From: Gillisia mitskevichiae
GTDB lineage: Bacteria > Bacteroidota > Bacteroidia > Flavobacteriales > Flavobacteriaceae
Assembly (NCBI RefSeq): GCF_003634585.1
Contig: NZ_RBLG01000002.1
Coordinates: 558,001 to 622,000 of the forward strand
Direction: 5' to 3'
DNA: 64,000 nucleotides
The notes beneath the pieces were generated by a model, which ran no database searches, was not told the DNA's origin, and worked only from the letters and a program-made list of their open reading frames with translations. Made by a program: the position numbers and the translations under genes. Positions 41,852-50,443 of the stretch are shown here, in pieces. Every line of letters starts with the position of its first letter. Positions within the stretch are counted from its first letter, which is position 1.

Positions 41852-42877
41852 GTGTATAGAAAATTTGTAAAAATATCGCTGATCCTAGTTTATTTGGTAA
41901 TTATTGCTGGAGCTGTTGTACGCATGACGGGCTCTGGAATGGGTTGCCCAGATTGGCCAAAATGTTTTGGATATTACATCCCTCCCACTGAGATCACTGA
42001 AATTCAATTTCAAGAAGATAGAAATTATAAAAAGGGACAAGTTATAATAGTTGACGAATCTCTAATGACGGCAGCACAAGATTTTAAAACTGGCGCTACA
42101 TACAATCCTCAAGATTGGGTTAAATATACCAAACACGATTATGCCATTTTTAATCCTTGGCATACGTGGATAGAATATATAAATAGGCTATTTGGGGCAT
42201 TGGCGGGGCTTGCAGTTCTGATCATGGCATTTTTATCTCTAAAATATTGGCGAGATAATAAGAAGATCACCTTGCTCTCGTGGTTATCTGTATTTCTTAT
42301 GGGTTTTCAAGGATGGTTGGGAGCTACGGTCGTTTTTTCTGTATTATCTCCTGTAAAGATCACTATACACATGGTAATGGCATTGGTAATTGTGGCACTT
42401 ATTTTATATCTGCTTCAAATTTCAAAAGCCATTTCTTCAACTAAAATCGGATTAAAAAGTTTCAGAAGTCTAAGTCTTTTTGCTGTTATCTTCACACTAA
42501 TCCAAATAATTCTTGGAACACAGGTAAGACAATTTGTAGATGAACAGATTAAACTTCTTGGATATGATATGGCGAGTGAATGGCTTGCTACTCCTTCTGT
42601 AATATTCTATATACATAGATCTTTTTCTATTTTAGTAGTTATTTTGAACCTACTTATTTGGTGGCAAAATAAGAAACTGAATCTTGGGTTTAATAAGGTG
42701 AATTGGGTTTTAGGTATTATTGGATTAGAAGTTATTACCGGAATCGCAATGTATAATTTCGACTTTCCCGCTTTGTCCCAACCCTTACATCTTGTAATTG
42801 CAAGCTTATTATTTGGGCTGCAGTTTTATATATTATTGGAAGCTTTGCGTGCGCCTATTCGCATAAAAAGTTTGTAA
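41852..42877 (+). CDS. ctaA: Heme A synthase (COX15/CtaA family)
   Basis: 341 residues from a GTG start. About eight transmembrane helices in two similar four-helix halves. The N-terminal signature is VVRMTGSGMGCPDWPKCFGY with its CxxxxxC-type pair, followed by the heme-ligand region EYINRLFGALAGLAVLIMAF. The second half has VRQFVDEQIKLL and IHRSFSILVVILNLL. It oxidises heme O to heme A for cytochrome c oxidase, so aerobic respiration with an aa3-type oxidase is implied. It is typical of Bacteroidetes CtaA with a long first periplasmic loop (about residues 45-100). The downstream promoter overlaps its stop codon. Confidence 0.93.
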   Translation: MYRKFVKISLILVYLVIIAGAVVRMTGSGMGCPDWPKCFGYYIPPTEITEIQFQEDRNYKKGQVIIVDESLMTAAQDFKTGATYNPQDWVKYTKHDYAIFNPWHTWIEYINRLFGALAGLAVLIMAFLSLKYWRDNKKITLLSWLSVFLMGFQGWLGATVVFSVLSPVKITIHMVMALVIVALILYLLQISKAISSTKIGLKSFRSLSLFAVIFTLIQIILGTQVRQFVDEQIKLLGYDMASEWLATPSVIFYIHRSFSILVVILNLLIWWQNKKLNLGFNKVNWVLGIIGLEVITGIAMYNFDFPALSQPLHLVIASLLFGLQFYILLEALRAPIRIKSL

Positions 42878-42882
42878 CTTTG
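42875..42882 (+). promoter_or_regulatory. -7 element overlapping the ctaA stop codon
   Basis: TAACTTTG, an exact TAnnTTTG match; its TAA is the ctaA stop codon. Predicted start near 42889, leaving about 13 nt to the ATG at 42903. Confidence 0.5.
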
Positions 42883-42902
42883 CCCCCACAAAAATTATCA
42901 AA

Positions 42903-43409
42903 ATGGTTTATAGATTTAGAGTTATTTTGGATGCGCAAGATGACGTTTTTAGAGATATTGAAATTTTAGAAGAAGACACGTTGGAGGATTTTCATAACTC
43001 TATAGTGAATGCTTTTGGGTTTGATGGAAATGAAATGGCCGCTTTTTATATAAGTGATGACGAATGGAATCAAGGCGAGGAAATATCTCAATTCGATCTT
43101 GGCGAAGAATTAGGCTCTGTTAGATTGATGAACGAAACCACTTTAGATAGTGTAGTTTCAAAGAATCATAGAAAACTGATCTACGTTTACGATTTTCTAA
43201 GCATGTGGACCTTCCTTATTGAATTGGCCGATATTGCTGAAATCGAAGATGGCAGAGACTATCCTAACTTGATGTATGTACATGGACAAATACCTACAGA
43301 TGCGCCAGATAAAGAATTTATAGCCGATAAAAATGAATACGATGATGATGATTCAGATTTAGATCTGGATAATTTTGATGACCTGTCTTATGACGATATT
43401 TGGAATTAA
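42903..43409 (+). CDS. pRiA4b ORF-3-like protein
   Basis: 168 residues. The pattern VYRFRVILDAQDDVFRDIEI, LEDFHNSIVNAFGFDGNEMA, AFYISDDEWNQGEE and LIYVYDFLSMWTFLIELADI matches the 'plasmid pRiA4b ORF-3' domain (PF07929), named after a plasmid gene but widespread on chromosomes. The C-terminal 30 residues are almost all Asp, Glu, Ser and Tyr. It is a small cytoplasmic protein of unknown function; the family name does not imply mobility here, since flanking genes are housekeeping. It has its own promoter in the ctaA stop codon and lies before the nucleoid-associated protein gene. Confidence 0.85.
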   Translation: MVYRFRVILDAQDDVFRDIEILEEDTLEDFHNSIVNAFGFDGNEMAAFYISDDEWNQGEEISQFDLGEELGSVRLMNETTLDSVVSKNHRKLIYVYDFLSMWTFLIELADIAEIEDGRDYPNLMYVHGQIPTDAPDKEFIADKNEYDDDDSDLDLDNFDDLSYDDIWN

Positions 43410-43510
43410 GGGGACATTCAATTTTCTTCTTAAAATTCAAATTTCTATTAAATTCTTTTATTTAAAACGTGCTAGATAATAAAGCACTTAATTTAAAATC
43501 TCAGTAGTAA

Positions 43511-44569
43511 ATGATCAATCTATATAATGCTCAAATTGAATCCCTATCTATTCATAGAGTTGGGAATAAAAGTAGAAATGAAAATATTTTCCTTTCTGGT
43601 GCTCCTTTTGAGCTTAATGATGAAATTGCTCCTTTGATCAAGGAATATTTCTTGAAATCCTTCAGAGAAAAAGAGGAGAATTACTATCAATTTACTCACG
43701 AAACAGATCTAGAGTTTAACGAGCTATATAATTTTGCAAATCAGATTTTTGATGCTCCAGAGTCGGTACATGAAGTTTCTAAGAAAATAACCACTTTGTT
43801 ATTTGAACAATCATCTCATCCCCATATTAAAAGTGGAGAAGTGTATGTTGTTTATTTTGAAAACATGCTATTGGATAATGAAAAGGTTTCGGCAATAGGG
43901 ATCTTTAAATCTGAGTTAAAACATGATTTTCTACAGTTTCAGGAAAAAGGTTCTTTGTTAGAAATGGTTATTCAGCAAGGGATCAATCTTCAGAAAATGG
44001 ATAAGGGAGCCTTGATTTTCAATAAAAATAGAGCTGAAGGCTACAAGATCCTTTCTGTAGATTCTAACAGATATGACACTAAATATTGGCTAGAAAACTT
44101 CTTGGGAGTAGATGTACTTGCAGATGAAAATTTCTACACTAAGAAATACCTTAAATTCTGTCAGAATTTCGCTAAAGACGTAGTTCTTCCTGCAGAAGAT
44201 AAAAAGGAAGAAGTGATGTTCATGAACAGAAGTGTAGATTATTTCGCGAAAAATGACTCTTTCGAAGAAAATAACTTTTTGAGTTCTGTTATAGATAATC
44301 CAGACCTTATTCCAGAATTTAAAAATTACAAGCAAGAGAAAGCTCCAAAATATAAGATTGAAGATCTTACAGAATTCCCAATTGCAAATGCAGCGGTAAC
44401 TTCAGCTAGAAAATCTATTAAAAACACTATTAATTTGGATACCAATATCCAGATTAAATTAGATTTTATCAATCCAGAATCTGCTCAAAAATTCGTGGAG
44501 AAAGGTTGGGATGAAGAAAAGCAAATGTATTATTACCTAGTATATTTCAATAAAGAAGAAAAGAGTTAA
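43511..44569 (+). CDS. Nucleoid-associated protein (NdpA/YejK family)
   Basis: 352 residues matching the NdpA/YejK-type family (PF04245). Features are IESLSIHRVGNKSRNENIFL at the start, VHEVSKKITTLLFEQSSHPH, GEVYVVYFENMLLDNEKVSA and SAIGIFKSELKHDFLQF, then a C-terminal part with VEKGWDEEKQMYYYLVYFN. YejK associates with the E. coli nucleoid, and its role is not well defined. Its stop codon overlaps the stop of the convergent minus-strand gene: both use the TTAA at 44566-44569. Confidence 0.85.
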   Translation: MINLYNAQIESLSIHRVGNKSRNENIFLSGAPFELNDEIAPLIKEYFLKSFREKEENYYQFTHETDLEFNELYNFANQIFDAPESVHEVSKKITTLLFEQSSHPHIKSGEVYVVYFENMLLDNEKVSAIGIFKSELKHDFLQFQEKGSLLEMVIQQGINLQKMDKGALIFNKNRAEGYKILSVDSNRYDTKYWLENFLGVDVLADENFYTKKYLKFCQNFAKDVVLPAEDKKEEVMFMNRSVDYFAKNDSFEENNFLSSVIDNPDLIPEFKNYKQEKAPKYKIEDLTEFPIANAAVTSARKSIKNTINLDTNIQIKLDFINPESAQKFVEKGWDEEKQMYYYLVYFNKEEKS

Positions 44570-44585
44570 ACTCTTCTCTTCTTTA
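44551..44585. terminator. Bidirectional hairpin built from the ends of two convergent coding regions
   Basis: A 35-base inverted repeat centred on 44568. Arms 44551-44565 and 44571-44585 pair with one mismatch (44560/44576), with a loop over the shared TTAA stop region. The last five codons of both genes lie inside it. The pyrimidine-rich right arm and purine-rich left arm suit termination on both strands. Confidence 0.6.
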
Positions 44586-45630
44586 GATTTACATTTTCGT
44601 AATTTCTCTTTACAAATTCCAATGCTGTTCTTAAGATTTGACCCATAGTTTTGGCTCTCTTAAACTTCATGTCATTAGTGAACAAATAAAGGTCTTTTCT
44701 AAGCCTCTTAACGTTTTCTGGAGTAGAAACATGATCATTGATCATACATCTTACCAATTCTTTAAATCGGGATTGCGCATTGATCATACGCTTAGCTAGC
44801 AACGAACGTTCTTCTTTTCTATACTGTTCTATAGAACTATGCTCTAATTTTTGAGTAACCAATTCTACCATTTTTAAATTCTCCTTAAAGAACTGCGGAC
44901 GGTACACTTTTAAATTACCTTCATAACTCTGTTGATCGAAATCTATCGCTCGAATGGTGTATTCTACATGATCAAAATCGTGGGTAGGGATCACTACATA
45001 ATTATAAGAACGCATATCGCCTAACAAACGAATGGTGCAGCGCTCATTAAATTTCACGAACTGTTTAGCTATTTGGGTTTTGGCACGATCATCACAATGT
45101 GGCAATTCATCCTGAATAAAAACATCTCCAGGGATCCCAGCAATATGCTCTTCGATCAAGGTCTCTTTATAAACTAAAAAATTGATCCTGTTTGGTGAAA
45201 GAATATGTTCGAACTCTAAACCATAAATTCTTGAAGCATCGGCTATCTTTACATAGAAATATGTAAAACTATCGTTTAGCGTATTTCTTACCCGAATTCT
45301 GAAAGGTTTAGAATTTCCAAATGTGCAATAATCTATTGCATCTATATTTAAAAAAGGTAAAGAATCGTCACTTCCATCGGAGTGCAAAATGGTATAAATT
45401 TGCTTTAAAGATTCATCAATTTCTAAACGTTCGCTGTCGGAATAGTAGCAACGCACCCAAAGAGTATCTTCATCATTTTGGTCATAAACAACTATAGAAC
45501 CAGAGAATCTAAGCAAATCGTCATAAAAAACATGGATTTTTGTAGCTCTGTTATATTTTTCCAAATATTTATGTAAACGTTCATTTACAGGAAAGGAAGG
45601 TTTTTTCCTGGACATTAAATTTTCTTCCAT
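44566..45630 (-). CDS. Conserved protein of unknown function
   Basis: 354 residues, no signal peptide, no membrane segment. I do not recognise a family. N-terminal half (about 1-190) is beta-rich with VFYDDLLRFSGSIVVYDQND, TLWVRCYYSDSERLEIDES and FRIRVRNTLNDSFTYFYVKI. The middle has IQDELPHCDDRAKTQIAKQF and RTIRAIDFDQQSYEGNLKVY-like acidic-aromatic stretches. The C-terminal third is helical and basic (RKEERSLLAKRMINAQSRFK), ending KKRRV. The start at 45630 is favoured by a -7 element just upstream. It lies tail to tail with the nucleoid-associated protein and head to head with the ABC transporter. I recall similar genes beside nucleoid-associated genes in flavobacteria, but give no function. 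Confidence 0.75.
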   Translation of the reverse strand: MEENLMSRKKPSFPVNERLHKYLEKYNRATKIHVFYDDLLRFSGSIVVYDQNDEDTLWVRCYYSDSERLEIDESLKQIYTILHSDGSDDSLPFLNIDAIDYCTFGNSKPFRIRVRNTLNDSFTYFYVKIADASRIYGLEFEHILSPNRINFLVYKETLIEEHIAGIPGDVFIQDELPHCDDRAKTQIAKQFVKFNERCTIRLLGDMRSYNYVVIPTHDFDHVEYTIRAIDFDQQSYEGNLKVYRPQFFKENLKMVELVTQKLEHSSIEQYRKEERSLLAKRMINAQSRFKELVRCMINDHVSTPENVKRLRKDLYLFTNDMKFKRAKTMGQILRTALEFVKRNYENVNLKKRRV

Positions 45631-45644
45631 TCTTAGGGTTTTTT

Positions 45645-45652
45645 CAAAAATA
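45645..45652 (-). promoter_or_regulatory. -7 element of the 44566-45630 gene
   Basis: TATTTTTG on the minus strand, an exact TAnnTTTG match. Predicted start near 45639, about 9 nt before the ATG at 45630, which supports that start over the internal ATG at 45615. Confidence 0.45.
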
Positions 45653-45721
45653 CAGTATCTGTTTCACTTCTGAAGTAACAAAACGTTAACTTCGACGTCC
45701 TATTAAAAAATTCAGAATAAT

Positions 45722-46624
45722 TTGGAAACAATTCTTACTATAAATCAGCTTACCAAAAGATATGGTAGTTTAACTGCGGTAAATAATTTATCCTTTACGA
45801 TCAAGAAAGGAAATGTTTATGGGATTTTAGGACCAAATGGAAGTGGGAAATCTACAACCTTAGGAATGGTTCTAAATGTAGTTAATAAAACTAGTGGAGA
45901 TTTTCATTGGTTTGATGGATCAGATTCTACACATGAAGCATTAAAAAAAGTAGGAGCCATCATTGAGCATCCTAATTTTTATCCATATATGACCGCTTCC
46001 CAAAATCTTGCTTTGGTATGTAAAATAAAGGGGGTTCCAAAAAATAAGATCGATGAAAAACTAGAGATAGTTGGATTGTTAGACCGAAAGGATAGTAAAT
46101 TTAAAACTTTTTCTTTGGGGATGAAGCAGCGTTTAGCGATCGCTTCTGCCCTATTAAACGATCCTGAAATATTGATCTTAGATGAGCCTACCAACGGATT
46201 AGACCCGCAAGGAATTCATCAAATTAGAGAGATCATTAGAAAGATCGCATCTATGGGAACCACTATCTTACTAGCATCTCATTTATTAGATGAAGTAGAA
46301 AAGGTATGTACTCACGTAGTGATCATTAGAAAAGGGATCAAATTATATAGCGGAAGAGTTGATGAAATGAACGCTAGTAATGGCTTTTTCGAGTTAAAAT
46401 CAAATGATCTGGTTAAACTTCAGCAAATACTAGAAGAACATCCATCTATTGGGAAGATCACTGTAAACGAAGATCTTTTAACAGCAATTTTAGAAGAACC
46501 TATGGGAGCAGATGATTTAAACTCATATTTATATCAAAAAGGCATGATACTTTCCTATTTGGTAAAAAGAAAGGAAAGCCTGGAAGAACAATTTTTACAA
46601 TTAACCAACGAAACTGCCAAGTAA
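45722..46624 (+). CDS. ABC transporter ATP-binding protein
   Basis: 300 residues from a TTG start; the conserved ILTINQLTKRYG begins three codons later, and no ATG is available. Nucleotide-binding domain: Walker A GPNGSGKST, the signature FSLGMKQRLAIASALL (SLGMK form), Walker B ILILDEPTNGLDPQG and the switch LLASHLLDEVEKVC. The C-terminal 90 residues are the DUF4162-like extension seen in natural-product/antibiotic-type exporters. It forms a transporter with the permease that starts at the next base; the cargo is unknown. Confidence 0.93.
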   Translation: METILTINQLTKRYGSLTAVNNLSFTIKKGNVYGILGPNGSGKSTTLGMVLNVVNKTSGDFHWFDGSDSTHEALKKVGAIIEHPNFYPYMTASQNLALVCKIKGVPKNKIDEKLEIVGLLDRKDSKFKTFSLGMKQRLAIASALLNDPEILILDEPTNGLDPQGIHQIREIIRKIASMGTTILLASHLLDEVEKVCTHVVIIRKGIKLYSGRVDEMNASNGFFELKSNDLVKLQQILEEHPSIGKITVNEDLLTAILEEPMGADDLNSYLYQKGMILSYLVKRKESLEEQFLQLTNETAK

Positions 46625-47461
46625 ATGTTACGATTATTAAATATAGAATTACATAAATTAAGATATAATAGATCTGCCAAGATCCTTATTAGCACCTATT
46701 TCATCTTAATTACATTCATCGCATTGATCGCTTCTATTGAATTTGATCTAGGACCTATACATTTTAGACTGGCAGATCAGGGGATCTTCAATTTCCCTTT
46801 TATTTGGCACTTTAATAGCTATATAGCAGCTATTTTAAAGCTTTTTCTCGCAATTGTTATTGTTTCTATGATGTCTAATGAATATAGCCATAGAACCTTA
46901 AAGCAAAACTTGATAGATGGTTTAAGTAAAAAAGAATTTGTTTTATCAAAATTCATTACCGTTCTCTTATTTGCTGTAATCTCAACCTTTTTCCTATTGG
47001 TTGTTTCGCTAATACTGGGTTATTCATTTTCAGACTTTACAGAATTATCCATAGTATTTTCAGACATGGAATATATAATGGGTTATTTTATTAAGCTTCT
47101 AGGATTTTTTACATTCTGTATGTTCATTGGAATTTTAATTAAACGCTCTGCTTTTGCCTTAGGATTTTTATTTATCTGGTGGATTTTTGAGAATATCTTA
47201 TATGGAGTTTTAAATTTTAGATTCTTTAGAGATAGTGATATTCCTGAACAAATTATGCAATTCTTCCCTTTAACCGCAATGAGCAATATCGTGGTAGAGC
47301 CATTTTCAAGATTAAATTTTATTAAAACTGCTGCCACACAAATTGGGGAAGAATTAGATAAAGATTATGGAGTGCATTGGTATCAGTTATTAATAGTAAT
47401 TATTTGGACAGTTATCTTCGTATATTTATCCCTTGCCCTACTAAAAAAGCGAGATTTATAG
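46625..47461 (+). CDS. ABC-2 type transporter permease
   Basis: 278 residues with six hydrophobic segments, ABC-2 export permease type: about residues 18-38, 55-80, 105-130, 145-165, 175-195 and 250-272. It starts immediately after the stop of the ATPase gene (TAA then ATG), so translation is coupled. A segment NEYSHRTLKQNLIDGLSKKE after the second helix is typical of Bacteroidetes ABC-2 permeases. Probably exports a lipid, small molecule or peptide; the substrate is unknown. It is followed 22 bases later by the large T9SS-type surface protein gene. Confidence 0.88.
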   Translation: MLRLLNIELHKLRYNRSAKILISTYFILITFIALIASIEFDLGPIHFRLADQGIFNFPFIWHFNSYIAAILKLFLAIVIVSMMSNEYSHRTLKQNLIDGLSKKEFVLSKFITVLLFAVISTFFLLVVSLILGYSFSDFTELSIVFSDMEYIMGYFIKLLGFFTFCMFIGILIKRSAFALGFLFIWWIFENILYGVLNFRFFRDSDIPEQIMQFFPLTAMSNIVVEPFSRLNFIKTAATQIGEELDKDYGVHWYQLLIVIIWTVIFVYLSLALLKKRDL

Positions 47462-47483
47462 ATCTTGAAAAATACCGTTTTAT

Positions 47484-50249
47484 ATGAGGCATCCATTTCC
47501 AATAGTTACCATTTTTCTGCTACTTCTTTGTCAACAAGCAGTAGCACAAAAGGAAGCAGGTAATTGGTATTTTGGTGACCACGCTGGGATCTCATTTAAT
47601 TCTGGCTCGCCGGTAGCATTGCAAGATGGTAAAATTCAAACAATTGAAGGAGCCACGACGATTTCAGACAGAAACGGAAATTTGCTTTTTTACACAGAGG
47701 GAATAACTGTTTACGACAGGAATCATAACATAATGCAAAATGGTACTGGTTTAAAAGGAAATGTTTCCAGTACACAATCTGCTATAGTTGTTCCAAGACC
47801 CTCAACTCCTGGCAGGTATTATATCTTCACTGTAGATAAACCAGATTATTTCAGGCTTGCGACAAATCCCATAGAAGGGGTTCATTATTCTGAAGTAGAT
47901 ATGTTTTTAAACAATGGGAATGGGGCAATTATCGAAGGCAAAAAAAATATCCATTTAGTAACTTATAACCCCAATAATTCCTTAGAAAATGAGTTTAAAA
48001 GTTCAGAGAAAATTTCGGCAGTTATTAGTGGAGATTGTGTTTCCTACTGGGTAGTAACACAGTTTACAAATAAATTCTATTCCTTTAATGTAAGTGCAGC
48101 AGGAGTAAATACAAACCCTATAATTTCTACTCTTGCAAATAATTTCCCTCCGCTGATAAATGACCTAGATATTAATGTTACGGCTGCAGGGTATTTAAAA
48201 ATTTCTCCTAACGGAAAAAAAATGGCTGCTGCCTATGCCGGAACAACTTTAGGAAGCCCAAGATCTGGTGGAGGAACAAAAAGTAATGGTAAAGTTTTTT
48301 TATATGATTTTGATGACCTAACCGGAAAAGTAACAAATGAGCAATTAATTCTATTGAACACTTATCCCTATGGGGTTGAGTTTTCACCAGAATCTACCAA
48401 ATTGTATGCAACCGCAAATACTTTTAATGAAGAGGATAGATTACAAAGCGGAGAACTTTATCAATTTGATCTTAATAGTACAAATGTATTTGCCTCTAAA
48501 ACCCTTATAAACAGCTCTAATAATGTGGCTGGAGCTTTACAACTAGCTATAGATGGTAAAATTTATAGAGCTGGTTATCCAATGGGGGCTGGAGCAGAAC
48601 ATCATTCAAAATTATCTGTAATTAACAATCCAGAGGAATTAGGAACTGCCAGTAATTACACACATAATAGTTTTGATATTTCTCCTAGAGATGTAAAATT
48701 GGGACTTCCTCCATTTGTTCAATCCCTATTTAATAGTGACTTTGATGTGGAGGAGCTTTGTTTTAGAGATGCCACATTATTTACCATAAGTGGGAATAAG
48801 GATTATGATACGGTTACATGGGAATTTGGAGACGGTGCAACATCTACTTTAGAAAACCCAACCCATACCTATTCTCAAGCAGGAGTATATACAGTAAGCT
48901 TAACCAAAAATTTTAACGGAATTCCATTAGACCCGGTTTGCAAAGAGATCACTATCGTTGAGATTCCTCAAGTGCCAAATGATTTTGAGTTAAGTCAGTG
49001 TGATACTCAGGATAATAATCCTACGGATGGTATTACTGAATTTAATTTACAACTAGCTAAAGATTATCTCACATCTGGAAATAATTCTTTGCAAATATTT
49101 TTCTATGTATCTCAACAGGCCGCTCAGAATGATGCTTTAAATGAGAATGCATTAAATAATATTTATCGCAACACTCAGCCAAACGAAACTTTGTACGCAA
49201 AAGTTACTGGCTTTGGATCTGAATGTTTCAACATTACCAGCATTAAACTTAAAACAACAACTAGCGTTAACCTCAATCCAAGCCCTGCGAGTGGATGTGA
49301 TCTAGGTGATGGTACTGCCGAATTTAATTTTGCAACTATAGAAGCTGCTATAATTTCAGAATTAGCCTTAAACAACACAATTAATCTTTCTTTTCACGCA
49401 GACGAGACAGATGCCTCTCTTGGCGAGAACCCCTTTCCCGAAAATTATATTTCAACGCCAAAAACAGTTTATATAAGAGCGAATAGTGATGATATATGTT
49501 ATGGGTTTGGGCAAATAGATTTACAGTTAACATCCTTCCCTAAAACAGAAATGAGCTATGAATTTGAAGCATGTACTTCACAATTTCCAATAAAATTAGG
49601 AGAAGAAATCCTTCTCAATAATCCACAGGATTATAGTTTTATATGGAGTACAGGAGAAAATACCTCAACAATTTTAGTAGAACAGGGTGGGATTTATAGT
49701 TTGAGATTAGAAGATCCAGACTTAGGTTGCGGGAGAACTATATTATTTAATGTAATAGATAAGGAAAGTCCAATTATACAAGACGTTCAAATAGAGAATA
49801 ATGGTGTAAACAGCCAAGTTACTGTAACTTCTAATATTACAGATGTAACTGTTCTATATGCTTTAGATGATATTAATGGTCCATACCAAACCGATCCAGT
49901 TTTTAGAGATGTACCGGGAGGAACTCATATTATATATATAAAAGGAGAAAATGATTGCGATATAAGTATGAAAGAAATAGTCACCTTTGGCTTCCCGTCT
50001 TATTTCACACCTAATAATGATGGCATACATGATCATTGGAAACCACAGAAATCTAGCGATCCCAATTTTCAAATAATTGGCATTTATATTTACGATCGAT
50101 ATGGAAAATTACTAAAGCAATTAGATCCTAATGGTAAAGGTTGGGATGGTACTTTTAACGGACATGAAATGCCGAGTGATGATTACTGGTTTAAGATTTT
50201 ATTATCTAACGGAAAAGAATTTGGTGATCATTTAACCTTAAAGAGGTAA
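47484..50249 (+). CDS. Large secreted PKD-domain protein with type IX secretion C-terminal domain (type B)
   Basis: 921 residues. Sec signal peptide at residues 1-21. The N-terminal 400 residues look like a beta-propeller type repeat region (WYFGDHAGISFNSGSPVALQ, SPNGKKMAAAYAGTTL, FSPESTKLYATANTFNEEDR). A PKD domain is at about 430-500 (TVTWEFGDGATSTLENPTHT, with the YSQAGVYTVSLT ending). The C-terminal 85 residues are a T9SS type B sorting domain (gliding-motility-associated CTD): YFTPNNDGIHDHWKPQK, YIYDRYGKLLKQLDPNGKGW and DGTFNGHEMPSDDYWFKI, then the final LKR. It should be exported by T9SS and fixed on or released from the cell surface. Function beyond adhesion-like is not known. Confidence 0.93.
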   Translation: MRHPFPIVTIFLLLLCQQAVAQKEAGNWYFGDHAGISFNSGSPVALQDGKIQTIEGATTISDRNGNLLFYTEGITVYDRNHNIMQNGTGLKGNVSSTQSAIVVPRPSTPGRYYIFTVDKPDYFRLATNPIEGVHYSEVDMFLNNGNGAIIEGKKNIHLVTYNPNNSLENEFKSSEKISAVISGDCVSYWVVTQFTNKFYSFNVSAAGVNTNPIISTLANNFPPLINDLDINVTAAGYLKISPNGKKMAAAYAGTTLGSPRSGGGTKSNGKVFLYDFDDLTGKVTNEQLILLNTYPYGVEFSPESTKLYATANTFNEEDRLQSGELYQFDLNSTNVFASKTLINSSNNVAGALQLAIDGKIYRAGYPMGAGAEHHSKLSVINNPEELGTASNYTHNSFDISPRDVKLGLPPFVQSLFNSDFDVEELCFRDATLFTISGNKDYDTVTWEFGDGATSTLENPTHTYSQAGVYTVSLTKNFNGIPLDPVCKEITIVEIPQVPNDFELSQCDTQDNNPTDGITEFNLQLAKDYLTSGNNSLQIFFYVSQQAAQNDALNENALNNIYRNTQPNETLYAKVTGFGSECFNITSIKLKTTTSVNLNPSPASGCDLGDGTAEFNFATIEAAIISELALNNTINLSFHADETDASLGENPFPENYISTPKTVYIRANSDDICYGFGQIDLQLTSFPKTEMSYEFEACTSQFPIKLGEEILLNNPQDYSFIWSTGENTSTILVEQGGIYSLRLEDPDLGCGRTILFNVIDKESPIIQDVQIENNGVNSQVTVTSNITDVTVLYALDDINGPYQTDPVFRDVPGGTHIIYIKGENDCDISMKEIVTFGFPSYFTPNNDGIHDHWKPQKSSDPNFQIIGIYIYDRYGKLLKQLDPNGKGWDGTFNGHEMPSDDYWFKILLSNGKEFGDHLTLKR

Positions 50250-50324
50250 ACATTCTTCACTCTATACTTTAATGAAAATTAAAGCTCTCATTAAAAATGG
50301 TTCTCGGATTAATAAATATTAAAA

Positions 50325-50356
50325 TTGTTCGTGGGATATCTATTACCATAATTTTG
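50325..50356 (+). promoter_or_regulatory. Candidate promoter of uvrB
   Basis: TTG at 50325-50327, a 21-base spacer, TAATTTTG (exact -7) at 50349-50356. Predicted start near 50363, leaving a leader of about 80 nt before the ATG at 50444. Confidence 0.45.
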
Positions 50357-50443
50357 AACAAATTATCCTATGAAATTTCATGTTCTGCCATTTATGGAAT
50401 AGGCAAGATATTTGCTTAATTTCGTGAGGCTAAGAAAAGATCC

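Noticed and set aside
42903-43409. Reading the pRiA4b ORF-3-like gene as a mobile-element marker
   Set aside because: The family name comes from a plasmid, but flanking genes are housekeeping, and no transposase, inverted repeats or target duplications are seen.
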